NCBI RefSeq assembly: GCF_003432385.1
Contig: NZ_CP031841.1
Coordinates: 1,302,001 to 1,366,000, forward strand
Direction of reading: 5' to 3'
DNA: 64,000 nucleotides
Source: Breoghania sp. L-A4
Lineage (GTDB): Bacteria > Pseudomonadota > Alphaproteobacteria > Rhizobiales > Stappiaceae
In this document: positions 14,944 to 23,838 of the stretch, in pieces
Numbering within the stretch: position 1 is the stretch's first letter
Layout: each line of letters begins with the position of its first letter
Translations under genes and position numbers: made by a program
Notes under the pieces: model-generated
What the model saw: only the letters and a program-made list of their open reading frames with translations
Database searches by the model: none
What the model was told of the DNA's origin: nothing

Positions 14944-17116
14944 TCTTCTTGTTCTCTGTTGGAGTGTCGGTGCAGGGCAGGGCGCTTAGCGCCACCGTTT
15001 GCGACAGGGGGAAGTACCGCTGGCCCTGCGCGACCAGGGCAATATCGGGATATCGGGAAAACAGGGCGGGCACGGCGCGCCGGATCACCAGCCGCGACAG
15101 GCCGGCCCCGACGCAGCGGTGGAGCCCGTGGCCGAAGGAGAGATGCCCGGCGCCGCCGGCCTGCTCCCTGTTGACGGCCTGGATGTTCACACGCGCCGTG
15201 TCGCCCGTCTTCATCGGCACGTCGCCCAGTTGAAGATCGTGCCGCGCCATGCGGTAGATGAACTTGGGACTGCCGCACAGCGCGATCAGATCCTCCAGGC
15301 GGCTGTCGATCCATTCCGCGCCATCCGCCCCGGCGCGCTCCTCGGGCGGGCGCGTCAGGATCCAGTGCAGGATGTTGGCAAGCGTGTGCGAGAGATTGAA
15401 ACCGGCGCCGTACAGAACCAGGACCACGGCCTTGATGTCCATGGCGGAAAATCCCTCAGGGCGCGCGGCAAGCAGATCCTCTAACAGAGACCGCGGCCCC
15501 GCGTGAGGGGCCGGAACGGTCATCAAGGAGAGCGCCTCGCCAAAGGTCGACTGCACGCGCTCCAGTTCCCGCAGCGACAGCCACGGTTCCAGCACGTCCT
15601 GAAGCCTGGGGGCGAGTTGCTCGAAACGCTCCGGATCTTCAGGAAAGATCCCGAGGACGGGCGCGACGACGTCCTGGCGCATCCGGTCGGCGAAGCCGGT
15701 CACCAGATCGGGCTCGCTCGTCTGCGCCAATCCGTCCAGCGCGCCTGCAATGGCCGCCTCCAGCGGACCGCTCCAGTCCCGCAGGCGGCTGGCGCCGAGG
15801 GTGTCGATGATACGGTCGCGCAGCACCCGATGGCGCTCCCCATCCATGAAGAACAGGGCGTTTCGCGCGACGCGGATCGCGGTGGTCAGGTCGCGTCCGC
15901 TTCGCTCGGCCAGCGTCGTCAGATGCTCCGCCATCCGGGGCGGGGCAAAGTGATCGTTGCCGCGCACGACCTGGCGCGCCAGGTCCATGTCCTGGATCTC
16001 GCACAGCCGGCTGGAGAGCCGGCGCGAACCGGCGACGGTTTCGCAAGGCAGGGCGACCGGCGTCTGCATCATCGGCGTCTGCACGAAGCTGCAGAGTTCC
16101 TTGTCGAGTTGAAGGCGCGGGAACCGGCGCGCCAGAGCCGGAATGGCCTGGGAAAACAGGACTTCGGTCAGGAACGATCCGGGGCACTTGTGGGTCCCAC
16201 TGCCAAAGCTCATGTGAAGCCGGCCCGGTTCCGCGCCGCCACGCAGGCAGGCGTTGGCCCCGACGATATCGACCACCGCTGTTTGCCCCTTGTCGTAAGG
16301 GCATCCCGCGACCTCCGTCGCACGCGCCGCCACACGCACCAGGGTCCTGGTCGTCTGATACAGACTGAGAACGCGCGGCAGCTCACGCGAGGCCCAGTCG
16401 GGGCGGGCCGCGTCTTGCCACAAGGCGCTTGGGCCCGTCAGCAGGCCATAAAGCGCAAAGGCCAGCGACTGCGTTGCCGAGTTCGAGCCGGCCAGAAGCC
16501 CCAGCACGAGATATCGGGCGTCCAAATCCTCCGGCAGTTCGTCACATCGGCGATAGAGGCATTGGAGCAGGGTTTCCGGTTGGCCTTCGTTGCTTGGAGC
16601 CGATGCATCCGGAAATGCGGTGATGAGCTCACCGACCGCCCGATCCAGTTTCCTCAAGGTGGGTACGGAAAGGTAGGGCTCCGTGATCCGCTGAACCGTC
16701 TCGATGGCCCGGAAACGTTCTTCGCTCGCGTCGATGGACAGGCCGAGCACCCGCGGCATGACCTCAATGAACAGCGGAATGGTGAAGTCGGCGACCAGAT
16801 CGGGCCGCGACGCGGCCGCCAGCCGGTCGAGCGCATGGTTCAGCGCGCCCTCGAGCACGCCGCTCCAGCAGGCGAGGCCCGTCTTGCTGAAAAAAGGCGC
16901 GATGACCCGCCTGGTCTTCAGATGGTCTTCGCCGGTCATGGCAACCAGCGTGTTCGCGGACAGGCGTCTGAGGTTTCCGAGGTCGATGCCGCCATCTTTC
17001 GAAAGCGCGTCGAGATAGTGGTCGATCCTCGGCAACTCGAGCATGCGCAACACGGCGTCCGCTTCGGGCGGGCTGGTGACGAAGGATGCGGGATCGACCC
17101 AGATATTGCCCGTCAT
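14918..17116 (-). CDS. fused tandem cytochrome P450
   Basis: 732 residues holding two P450 domains. Domain 1 (about 1-365): C-helix GEDHLKTRRVIAPFF, I-helix LLAGSNSATQSLA, ExxR as ELPR, heme loop FGSGTHKCPG with Cys311. Domain 2 (about 366-715): C-helix GERHRVLRDRI, I-helix GAGFNLSHTLA, heme loop FGHGLHRCVG with Cys668, but no clear Arg at the ExxR position (LEDLIALCG). Both I-helices carry Asn where an acidic residue usually precedes Thr. Each domain is shorter than a free-standing P450 (about 400), and neither has a reductase domain. Overlaps with the ligase gene (4 bp) and ACP (26 bp) put it inside the operon; substrates are probably ACP-bound acyl groups. One domain may be structural or non-oxidative. 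Confidence 0.88.
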   Translation of the reverse strand: MTGNIWVDPASFVTSPPEADAVLRMLELPRIDHYLDALSKDGGIDLGNLRRLSANTLVAMTGEDHLKTRRVIAPFFSKTGLACWSGVLEGALNHALDRLAAASRPDLVADFTIPLFIEVMPRVLGLSIDASEERFRAIETVQRITEPYLSVPTLRKLDRAVGELITAFPDASAPSNEGQPETLLQCLYRRCDELPEDLDARYLVLGLLAGSNSATQSLAFALYGLLTGPSALWQDAARPDWASRELPRVLSLYQTTRTLVRVAARATEVAGCPYDKGQTAVVDIVGANACLRGGAEPGRLHMSFGSGTHKCPGSFLTEVLFSQAIPALARRFPRLQLDKELCSFVQTPMMQTPVALPCETVAGSRRLSSRLCEIQDMDLARQVVRGNDHFAPPRMAEHLTTLAERSGRDLTTAIRVARNALFFMDGERHRVLRDRIIDTLGASRLRDWSGPLEAAIAGALDGLAQTSEPDLVTGFADRMRQDVVAPVLGIFPEDPERFEQLAPRLQDVLEPWLSLRELERVQSTFGEALSLMTVPAPHAGPRSLLEDLLAARPEGFSAMDIKAVVLVLYGAGFNLSHTLANILHWILTRPPEERAGADGAEWIDSRLEDLIALCGSPKFIYRMARHDLQLGDVPMKTGDTARVNIQAVNREQAGGAGHLSFGHGLHRCVGAGLSRLVIRRAVPALFSRYPDIALVAQGQRYFPLSQTVALSALPCTDTPTENKKNDAIHRTA

Positions 17117-18774
17117 CGGAGGTCCTCCGGCTCGGAAAGACAGGCTCCGAATTCCTTAAATGTGGCGGCAACCGTCTGACGGCGAATCTTGCCGCTGCTC
17201 GTGCGGGGCAAGGCGCCGCGCGGAAGGATGCGGATATCATCAAGCACCACACTGTAGCTGCCGGCGACGGACCGCCTGATGCGCGCGATGATCTGCCGGG
17301 GATCCTTCAGCCTTGGCGTGCCAGGCCGCAATTCGATGTAGAGGCTGGCGTGGCCGCTTGCGGCCGGTTCCGGCATGAAAGCCGCTGCCGCCATGGGATT
17401 GAGCCCCGAATCCGCGCGCGCGGCCAGCCATTCGATCTCGCTGGCGGCGACCTTGCGGCCATTGACGATCACGACGTCCTTCCGGCGACCGGTGACATAC
17501 AGGCGGTTGCCCGAAACACCCCCGAGGTCCCCGGTCCGCATCCACCTTGTTCCATCGGCCTCGTTTTCGAAGGTCTCGTCCGTCTCCTCCGGCGCGCCCA
17601 GGTAGCTGGTGCTGGCCGACGCCCCGCGCAGCCAGATCTCACCCGTTTCGCCATCCGGTATCGCCGCGCCGGTTTTCGGGTGGGTGATCCGGATATTGCG
17701 CCGCGTATGCTCGGACAACAGGCACGGTTCAACCGCCGTCCAGCCTTGCGGGATGTCCGAGACATCCGTGTCCGGGGACCGGCTTTCGGGCTCTCCGGCG
17801 GAGAAGAGCGTATATTCCGCCATTCCGTAACATGCGAACACGGAGTCCGGCGCAAGACCGGATCGCGCGAAACGTTGCCGGAACCGGCTCAAGAGGCCCG
17901 CCGGCACAGGTTCGCCGCCGCAAAAGGCGCGCTGCCAAGACGACAGGTCCAGCCCGGCGCAGTCCTCCTCCGCGATTCGCGTCAGGCACTCCTGAAAGGA
18001 AAAGCTCGGACCGCCGCTGAACGTCGCCCGGTAGGTCGCGATCGCCTGTAGCCAGGACAGGGGGCTGCGGATCATCTCGAAGGGGCTCATCTGCACCGAG
18101 TAAGCCCCGCTGAGAAGCGGATAGAGAATGCCGCCCATCAGCCCCATGTCATGGTAGTGCGGCAGCCAGTTCACCATGACCGTTTGCCGGTTCATGCCCC
18201 ACAGCGTTTGTATCATGGCGCAATTGGCCCGTATCTGCGCCGCGGTGATCGGAACCGCCTTGGGAAGGCGGGTGGAACCGGATGTATGCTGAATGATCGG
18301 GATTGTCCGGTCCGCGATGCGGCCAGCGCCGCCCAGGGGCATCGGCACGGGATCGTCGACGGCCAGCACGGCACAGACCGGAAGCCCGTCCCCATCGCGC
18401 AACTGCTCTTCGACGGCCGTGCGGCGGGCCGCCATGCACAAGACGGCGGTAGCCCGGCAGGTTTGCGCGATGTGGCGCAGCCGGCCGGGAGGATCGGACG
18501 GGCGTGGGGGCGCCACGGGCACCAGCGTTCCTTCGCCGATCAGCGACGCGATCAGCGAAAAAAGAAACGTCTCGCCCGGCGGCAGCGCCGCGACGAGCAC
18601 ATGCGGCCCCGCGCCCAGACAGGCGTCCCATTGCCGCAAGCACTGCTCCGCCTCGGCCAGCAATTGCCCGCCGGTGTAGTGGTTCGCCCGACCGTGACGC
18701 CCCAACACCGTGATTTGGCGCTCATCTGACTTCAACTCGAGATTGCGCAGAACGTCTGAGCGCAGACTCTTCAT
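17113..18774 (-). CDS. fatty acyl-AMP ligase (FAAL-type adenylate-forming enzyme)
   Basis: 553 residues from ATG 18774 (AGAGG about 12 bases upstream; TTG 18786 and GTG 18777 are alternatives). P-loop IIQHTSGSTRLPKAVPIT, the WLPHYHDMGLMGG motif typical of FAAL proteins, FACYGMAEYTLFSAG, WMRTGDLGGVSGNRLYVTGR, and the C-terminal catalytic lysine in LPRTSSGKIRRQ are all present. FAALs activate fatty acids as acyl-adenylates and pass them to an ACP rather than to CoA. Gene position two upstream of the ACP supports this partner. It is probably the entry enzyme of the pathway. Confidence 0.9.
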   Translation of the reverse strand: MKSLRSDVLRNLELKSDERQITVLGRHGRANHYTGGQLLAEAEQCLRQWDACLGAGPHVLVAALPPGETFLFSLIASLIGEGTLVPVAPPRPSDPPGRLRHIAQTCRATAVLCMAARRTAVEEQLRDGDGLPVCAVLAVDDPVPMPLGGAGRIADRTIPIIQHTSGSTRLPKAVPITAAQIRANCAMIQTLWGMNRQTVMVNWLPHYHDMGLMGGILYPLLSGAYSVQMSPFEMIRSPLSWLQAIATYRATFSGGPSFSFQECLTRIAEEDCAGLDLSSWQRAFCGGEPVPAGLLSRFRQRFARSGLAPDSVFACYGMAEYTLFSAGEPESRSPDTDVSDIPQGWTAVEPCLLSEHTRRNIRITHPKTGAAIPDGETGEIWLRGASASTSYLGAPEETDETFENEADGTRWMRTGDLGGVSGNRLYVTGRRKDVVIVNGRKVAASEIEWLAARADSGLNPMAAAAFMPEPAASGHASLYIELRPGTPRLKDPRQIIARIRRSVAGSYSVVLDDIRILPRGALPRTSSGKIRRQTVAATFKEFGACLSEPEDLR

Positions 18775-18837
18775 CACCGGAATCAACCTCTGCCGTGACG
18801 GGACATACCGGTCGGCGGGATCATGGATATTTTGGGT

Positions 18838-20391
18838 TCACGAGGCATCGGCGTACGCGGCAATCTGGCGACCTGATTTTGTTCTATGTCCCTGCAATTG
18901 CTTAACGGAGAGATAGGAATTCAAGTAAGACGACAACGCTGTCGCGAGGTCCCATGATATTTCCGGGCGCGCTTTGGACAGTTCGTTGACAGCTTCGATC
19001 ACGCGGCGGGCGCCCGGGTCCTTGGCTCCGACCCTCATGAGTTTCAGCATGGCGGCAGCACCGGTGCCGCCCATCTTCTGGTGAAGCGGCCGGCGTAAAT
19101 GCTCTGGAGGGGTCCCGAGTAGGGACGTCATGTGTTCAAACCGCCGTATCACATTGTCCGGCTCCAACAGAGCATTCACCAACCACACCGCCCCTTCGGC
19201 CAGCTGCTCGCGGCTCATGTTGAGCGGCTCGATGTTGGTCCACAGATCGCCTCCCGGAAAGACGTCCTCCTCGCCATTTCTGAAAAGGCGCCCCTCCGCT
19301 TTCATCTGGGCATAAAGCGGCGTTGCGATGGGCGCCACAAGAACCGTCACCCGCAGGGTGACAATGGGCAGCGCCATGCCGAACGCGAACTGGCGCTCAA
19401 AGCAGCTCAGATCATCGGCGTCAAACCCCACCATCATCCCCGAGGTGACGGCGATTCCGGCTTCGACAATCTTCCCGGTTTGCTGAACCAGGTCCTGACG
19501 CAAGTTCTGACGCTTCTTGGATTCCTTCAGCGCTTCGATGTTGCTTGTCTCAATGCCGATGAAGATGTCCCTGACGCCGGCCTCATTGCAGCGCTGCAGA
19601 AGATCATCGTCGCGAGCCAGATCGATGGACGCCTGGGTGATGAATTGCACCGGGTCGCGCCCGTCGCGGCCGTTCCACGCGGCCAGCGCATCGAGCAGCG
19701 TACGGGTCCTTTGGCGATAGACCGTGAAGTTGTCATCGGAGAGTTGTATGCTGCGATAGCCGTGGTCATAAAGAGACTGCGTCTCGGCGATAACCGCTTC
19801 CGTCGGCTTGTGACGCTGTGTGCGGCCCAGATACTGAATGACGTCGCAAAAATTGCACTCGAATGGGCAGCCCCGGCTGGTCTGGACGACTCCCGATACG
19901 GCACGGTCGTTGCGATAAAGGTCCCACCGCGGCGGGGGCGATTGTGCCATGTCGGCTTTGGATCCGTGGTAACGCGGTTTGAGTTGCCCATCGCGCAAGT
20001 TCCGGACGAACTCTTCCGCGACCGGCTCCATCTCCCCGATGACCAGGCACTCGGCCTCCCCTTCGAAGACTTCGGGGGCCAGGGAAACATGCGCGCCTCC
20101 CATGATGACCGTTCGGCCCATGGCGCGGAACCGCCGGGCGATCTCGATGCCCCGTGCCGCTTGCGCCACATTCATGCTGATGCAGATCACCTCGGACGGA
20201 TCTTCAAAATCGACGTCTTCGATCAACTCGTCACACAGTCTGAGCCCGAAATCGCTGTCGAAAAACGCGGCGACCGTCGCGATCCCGGCAGCCGCCATGA
20301 GCGCATACCGCTCATTCAAGTGTACGACCTTATCCGAGACGAGCGTGTCCAGGCCGAAAGTCGGCATCGGAGCGATCAAATAGACATCCAT
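18838..20391 (-). CDS. B12-binding-type radical SAM protein
   Basis: 517 residues from ATG 20391. An N-terminal B12-binding-like domain (VYLIAPMPTFGLDTL to about 140; VIMGGAHVSL) is followed by a radical SAM domain with the [4Fe-4S] motif Cys175-x3-Cys179-x2-Cys182 (GCPFECNFC), SDDNFTVY, FIGIETSN and GMMVGFD. This architecture (DUF4070-like C-terminus) occurs in hopanoid enzymes and in natural-product methylation or rearrangement. The N-terminal domain lacks an obvious DxHxxG base-off motif, so actual cobalamin use is uncertain. It is probably the first gene of the operon; GTG 20418 is an alternative start. The 63-bp gap to the ligase gene shows no terminator. Confidence 0.85.
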   Translation of the reverse strand: MDVYLIAPMPTFGLDTLVSDKVVHLNERYALMAAAGIATVAAFFDSDFGLRLCDELIEDVDFEDPSEVICISMNVAQAARGIEIARRFRAMGRTVIMGGAHVSLAPEVFEGEAECLVIGEMEPVAEEFVRNLRDGQLKPRYHGSKADMAQSPPPRWDLYRNDRAVSGVVQTSRGCPFECNFCDVIQYLGRTQRHKPTEAVIAETQSLYDHGYRSIQLSDDNFTVYRQRTRTLLDALAAWNGRDGRDPVQFITQASIDLARDDDLLQRCNEAGVRDIFIGIETSNIEALKESKKRQNLRQDLVQQTGKIVEAGIAVTSGMMVGFDADDLSCFERQFAFGMALPIVTLRVTVLVAPIATPLYAQMKAEGRLFRNGEEDVFPGGDLWTNIEPLNMSREQLAEGAVWLVNALLEPDNVIRRFEHMTSLLGTPPEHLRRPLHQKMGGTGAAAMLKLMRVGAKDPGARRVIEAVNELSKARPEISWDLATALSSYLNSYLSVKQLQGHRTKSGRQIAAYADAS

Positions 20392-21123
20392 CGCCTTCTC
20401 GCTGCCTTTCAATATCACGCTCGTTGATCAGTCGGCACGTTACCCGCAAAGCATTGCCGGAGAAACAGAGAAAAAATCTTGGCGCCATAAGAATTTTTTA
20501 CGATGCTGTCCGACAGTAGAATTCAGGATCTGGCCCCGATGCGGCAACGCTAAAACAATATGACATCGCAAAGATGAGTAGTATCTCATGGAGGACTGTC
20601 AAAATTTACAGATGCTGTGGACGCAACTGGAGGTTATTGAAAATGCCTCCCGAAAACGTCGGGTAAAGGAAAAAATACTCAAAAAGGTGCTTGAAATCAA
20701 ATCTTGAGTGCTCTTTATCGACGCACCCTTCGTCGAATTCCCTTACGGTAAGGGCCTGGAACATCATCCTGGCAGGTTTGACTTCCCATCCAATCGAGCC
20801 ATCGCGGCACGGGCCTCAATGCGGATCTTGGCGTCAAGGGTGCCGGTTGATTTCTTGGATGGCTACAGCAAACGATTTGATGAGGAAATTGGCGGGCGCG
20901 GGACTGCAAGCATCTGAGTTTATTTGCTTGTTGCTCCCTGCCTGCTGGCGCCACGCCCCTTCGGTCCGTTCAACGCACTGCGGTTGCGAAAGCGCGGCCC
21001 GATTGACTTCCGGCGGTCAGCGTGCCGCGGTGCGCGCTTCGGTCCTGATGGCGTCGCGCACGCCGGACTCCAGCAAGCATTCCAGCACCGTCTCGACGCG
21101 TGCGCGCCACGGCTTGCAGGCGG
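20392..21123. other. gene-poor gap with likely promoter of the biosynthetic operon
   Basis: 732 bp. The left half is A/T-richer and contains the inverted repeat CTGTC-C-GACAG at 20506-20516, about 115 bp upstream of the radical SAM start, a possible operator. A short frame lies at 20588-20707. From 20708 to 21123 open frames exist but none has a recognisable sequence or a convincing ribosome site; they may be decayed coding sequence. Nothing else is seen. Confidence 0.5.
20588..20707 (+). CDS. possible small ORF (39 residues)
   Basis: ATG to TGA with a Lys/Arg-rich, helical composition (ENASRKRRVKEKILKKVLEI). It is divergent from the biosynthetic operon. No good Shine-Dalgarno and no recognised family. 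It could be the tail of a lost regulator or chance in an A/T-rich stretch. Confidence 0.25.
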   Translation: MEDCQNLQMLWTQLEVIENASRKRRVKEKILKKVLEIKS

Positions 21124-22506
21124 TCAGGGGGCGGGGAAGACACCCGGCAGCGCGTGGAGCGTGCCGGCGATGGCCGCGGGATCACGCGTGTCGACGCGCG
21201 CCAGCGCGGCCTGGATGTGCTGTTCGCGGGGATCGCGAAGCGCGTAGGCCACGCCATCATCCGTCCGCCCGAGGCAATAGCGCATCCAGCAGGCCACGGC
21301 GAAGGCGAAGGGGCGGATGTCCTGGCGCTGTTCCATCGCGACGAGCGCCGGCTGCAGCAGGCGTTGCGGCAGCTTCTCGGTACCGTCCATGGCGATCTGA
21401 TAGGTCTCATGCGCGATCGAGGGATTGCGGAAGCGGGCCGCAAGGCTCGCCGCGTAGGCGGTGAGATCGATCCCCGGCAGCGGCGCCAGGGTGGCGGCGG
21501 CGGCCTTCAGATGACGCGTGACCAGGGCGCTCAGCGCCGGATCGGCCATCGCATCGCGCACCAGCGTGTGGCCGGCGAGAAAGCCCGCGTAGGCCAGCAT
21601 CGAATGCGTGCCGTTGAGCATGCGCAGTTTCATGCGCTCATAGGGCGCCACGTCGGCGACGAAGATCGCGCCGCCGGCTTCCCAGTTCGGCCGGCCTTGC
21701 GGAAAATGGTCCTCGATCACCCACTGGGTGAAGACCTCGGTCTCGATCGCCGCTTGGTCGTCGCGTCCCGTCATCCGCGCCGTGTCGGCGAGTGCCGCGG
21801 GTGTCACGGCGGGGGTGATGCGGTCGACCATGGTGGCGGGAAACGCCACGCTGGTCTCGATCCAGGCGGCCAGGCCCGGGTCGACGCGGCTGGCGAAGTC
21901 GACCACGCCCAGCCGCAGCAGCGCGCCATTGTCGGGCAGGTTGTCGCAGCACAGCACGGTGAACGGCGGCGTTCCTGCCTCGCGGCGCAGGCGCAGCGCC
22001 TCGACCAGAAGGCCGAGCACGCCAGAAGGCGCGCGGGGATCGCCAAGATCGTAGGCAACCGCCGAATGGCTTTCGTCAAGGCCGCCCGCGGCTCTGTCGA
22101 TGCCGTAGGCTTTTTCGGTGACGGTCAGGCTGACGATGCGGATGGCGGGATCGGTCATGGCGGCAAGCGCCGCGCCGGGCTTCCGTGTGGCCGCGATGAC
22201 GCGATCCAGGCTGGCGATGATCCGTCCCGATGCCTCACCTTCGCCACGCTCGATCAGCGTGTAGAGACCATTCTGCGGGTTGAGGGCGTCCGCGGCCGCT
22301 GTCCCGCGCAGGCTGACGCCGATGATGCGCCAGTCGCCGCCGCTCGCCGCCAGCGCGTCGTCGGTATAGACCGCCTGATGCGCCCGGTGGAACGCCCCGA
22401 TGCCGAGATGCACGATGCCTGCCGCATGATCCTCCGGTCTGTAGGCCGGCCGGCGCACGCCGGCGGCGATGTCATCGACTGATACAAGCCGGGGCAGGCG
22501 GTTCAT
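21124..22506 (-). CDS. uxuB: fructuronate reductase / mannitol dehydrogenase family
   Basis: 460 residues. NAD-binding N-terminal domain (GIVHLGIGAFHRAHQAVYTDD, VSLTVTEKAYG), then the polyol dehydrogenase core (CCDNLPDNGALLR, KLRMLNGTHSMLAYAGFL with the catalytic Lys region). UxuB reduces D-fructuronate to D-mannonate; the family also includes mannitol 2-dehydrogenase and tagaturonate reductase. The 4-bp overlap with the mannonate dehydratase gene upstream makes the fructuronate assignment strong. It lies at the end of a two-gene operon divergent from a GntR regulator. Confidence 0.88.
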   Translation of the reverse strand: MNRLPRLVSVDDIAAGVRRPAYRPEDHAAGIVHLGIGAFHRAHQAVYTDDALAASGGDWRIIGVSLRGTAAADALNPQNGLYTLIERGEGEASGRIIASLDRVIAATRKPGAALAAMTDPAIRIVSLTVTEKAYGIDRAAGGLDESHSAVAYDLGDPRAPSGVLGLLVEALRLRREAGTPPFTVLCCDNLPDNGALLRLGVVDFASRVDPGLAAWIETSVAFPATMVDRITPAVTPAALADTARMTGRDDQAAIETEVFTQWVIEDHFPQGRPNWEAGGAIFVADVAPYERMKLRMLNGTHSMLAYAGFLAGHTLVRDAMADPALSALVTRHLKAAAATLAPLPGIDLTAYAASLAARFRNPSIAHETYQIAMDGTEKLPQRLLQPALVAMEQRQDIRPFAFAVACWMRYCLGRTDDGVAYALRDPREQHIQAALARVDTRDPAAIAGTLHALPGVFPAP

Positions 22507-23720
22507 GGGTGCCGCCCCGACGCGGGATGCGACAGGGCGGTCATGATGCCGCGCAGTTCCGCCAGTCCCTTCAGCCGCCCGATGGCCGGATACCCCGGCT
22601 GGCCGCGGCGGCCGAGATCGTCGAGAATGTCCTGGCCGTGGTCGGGCCGCATCGGGATCGCGTGATCCGGCCGGCCGGCCGCGCGGCGCGCCGCTTCCTC
22701 ATCGAGCGCGGCCGCGACCAGCGCCACCATGTCGGTGTCGCCCCCCAGATGCTCGGCCTCGTGGAAGGAGCCGCGGAGGCCGTCCGTCTCGCGCGTGACG
22801 TTGCGCAGGTGCAGGAAGTGCACGCGGCCGCCGAGCCGGCGCATCATGCCGGGCAGGTCATTGTCGGGCCGGGCGCCGAGCGAACCCGAGCACAGGGTGA
22901 TGCCGCTGGCTGCAGAGGGGACTGCGTCGAGGATGGCGGTGAAGTCGGCCTCGGTCGACATGACGCGCGGCAGCCCCAGCAGGCCGAAGGGCGGGTCGTC
23001 CGGATGGCAGCACAATCGGATTCCGAGTTCCTCGGCCACCGGCACGACTTCCTCCAGAAACGCCACGAAATGCGACCGCAGACGGTCGGCCGAGACGGTT
23101 GCGTACTCGCCGATCTGGCGGCGCACGTCGTCGAGGGTGAAATGCTCGGCGGCGCCCGGAAGACCGAACACCACGTTGGTCGCCAGCGCCTGGCGCGTGG
23201 TCTCGTCCATGGCGGCGAAGCGCCGGCCGGCTTCCTCGGCGATGTCGGCGGGGAACTCGGCCGCCGCGCCGGCACGCCCCAGGATGTGGATGTCGAAGGC
23301 GGCGAAGTCGGCATAGTCGAAGCGCATGCAGGTGGCGCCGTTGGGCAGCCGCCAGGCGAGATCCGTCCGCGTCCAGTCGAGCACCGGCATGAAGTTGTAA
23401 CAGATCACCTCGATGCCGGCGGCGGCGAGATTGCGCAGGCTCTCCTTGTAGGCGGTGATGTGCGCGCGCCAGTCGCCCTGCTGCTTCTTGATGTCCTCGG
23501 AAACCGGCAGGCTTTCGACCACCTCCCACCGCAAACCGGAGGGCGTGCCGTCCTTCATGACGGAGATATCGTACTGGCGCTGCGCGATCTCCTCAGGCGT
23601 CCACACGGCGCCCGTCGGCACGTGGTGCAGCGCCGACACGACACCTTCGACCCCGGCCTGCAGCATGTCATCGATGGACACAAGGTCGCGCGGTCCGAAC
23701 CAGCGCCAGGTCTGTCTCAT
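22503..23720 (-). CDS. uxuA: mannonate dehydratase
   Basis: 405 residues, typical UxuA length. MRQTWRWFGPRDLVSIDDML at the start, YNFMPVLDWTRTDL, RLCCHPDDPPFGLLGLPRV (metal-site His and substrate contacts), LCSGSLGARPDND, HFLHLRNV and MRPDHGQDILDD are the hallmarks. It dehydrates D-mannonate to 2-keto-3-deoxygluconate. KDG kinase and aldolase genes are not adjacent, although dgoK/dgoA for the galacto isomer are 13 kb away. Probably transcribed from the intergenic region shared with the GntR gene. Confidence 0.93.
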   Translation of the reverse strand: MRQTWRWFGPRDLVSIDDMLQAGVEGVVSALHHVPTGAVWTPEEIAQRQYDISVMKDGTPSGLRWEVVESLPVSEDIKKQQGDWRAHITAYKESLRNLAAAGIEVICYNFMPVLDWTRTDLAWRLPNGATCMRFDYADFAAFDIHILGRAGAAAEFPADIAEEAGRRFAAMDETTRQALATNVVFGLPGAAEHFTLDDVRRQIGEYATVSADRLRSHFVAFLEEVVPVAEELGIRLCCHPDDPPFGLLGLPRVMSTEADFTAILDAVPSAASGITLCSGSLGARPDNDLPGMMRRLGGRVHFLHLRNVTRETDGLRGSFHEAEHLGGDTDMVALVAAALDEEAARRAAGRPDHAIPMRPDHGQDILDDLGRRGQPGYPAIGRLKGLAELRGIMTALSHPASGRHP

Positions 23721-23838
23721 GAAATTCTCACCGTTTCTGCTTCGAGCGGCATTGGTGCGCCGGGGCCTATCTTTAGCAAGAAGATATTTTGTTGACTAGT
23801 ATGGAAGTATGGTGCGATCTTGACCGCGGGAGGACGAG
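23721..23838. promoter_or_regulatory. divergent promoter region uxuA / gntR
   Basis: 118 bp between the two divergent starts. A TTGACT element containing the palindrome ACTAGT sits near 23792, followed by a repeated TATGGAAG/TATGGTGC, a plausible place for FadR-type GntR binding. The GntR gene has a strong GGGAGGACGAG ribosome site. I could not identify a confident operator consensus. Confidence 0.4.

Noticed and set aside
13007-14989. A 660-codon plus-strand frame opposite the carbamoyltransferase gene
   Set aside because: Same reason: shadow frame in GC-rich DNA without domain signals.
15503-17179. Long plus-strand frame opposite the tandem P450 gene
   Set aside because: Antisense shadow; the minus strand has P450 motifs and gene overlaps.
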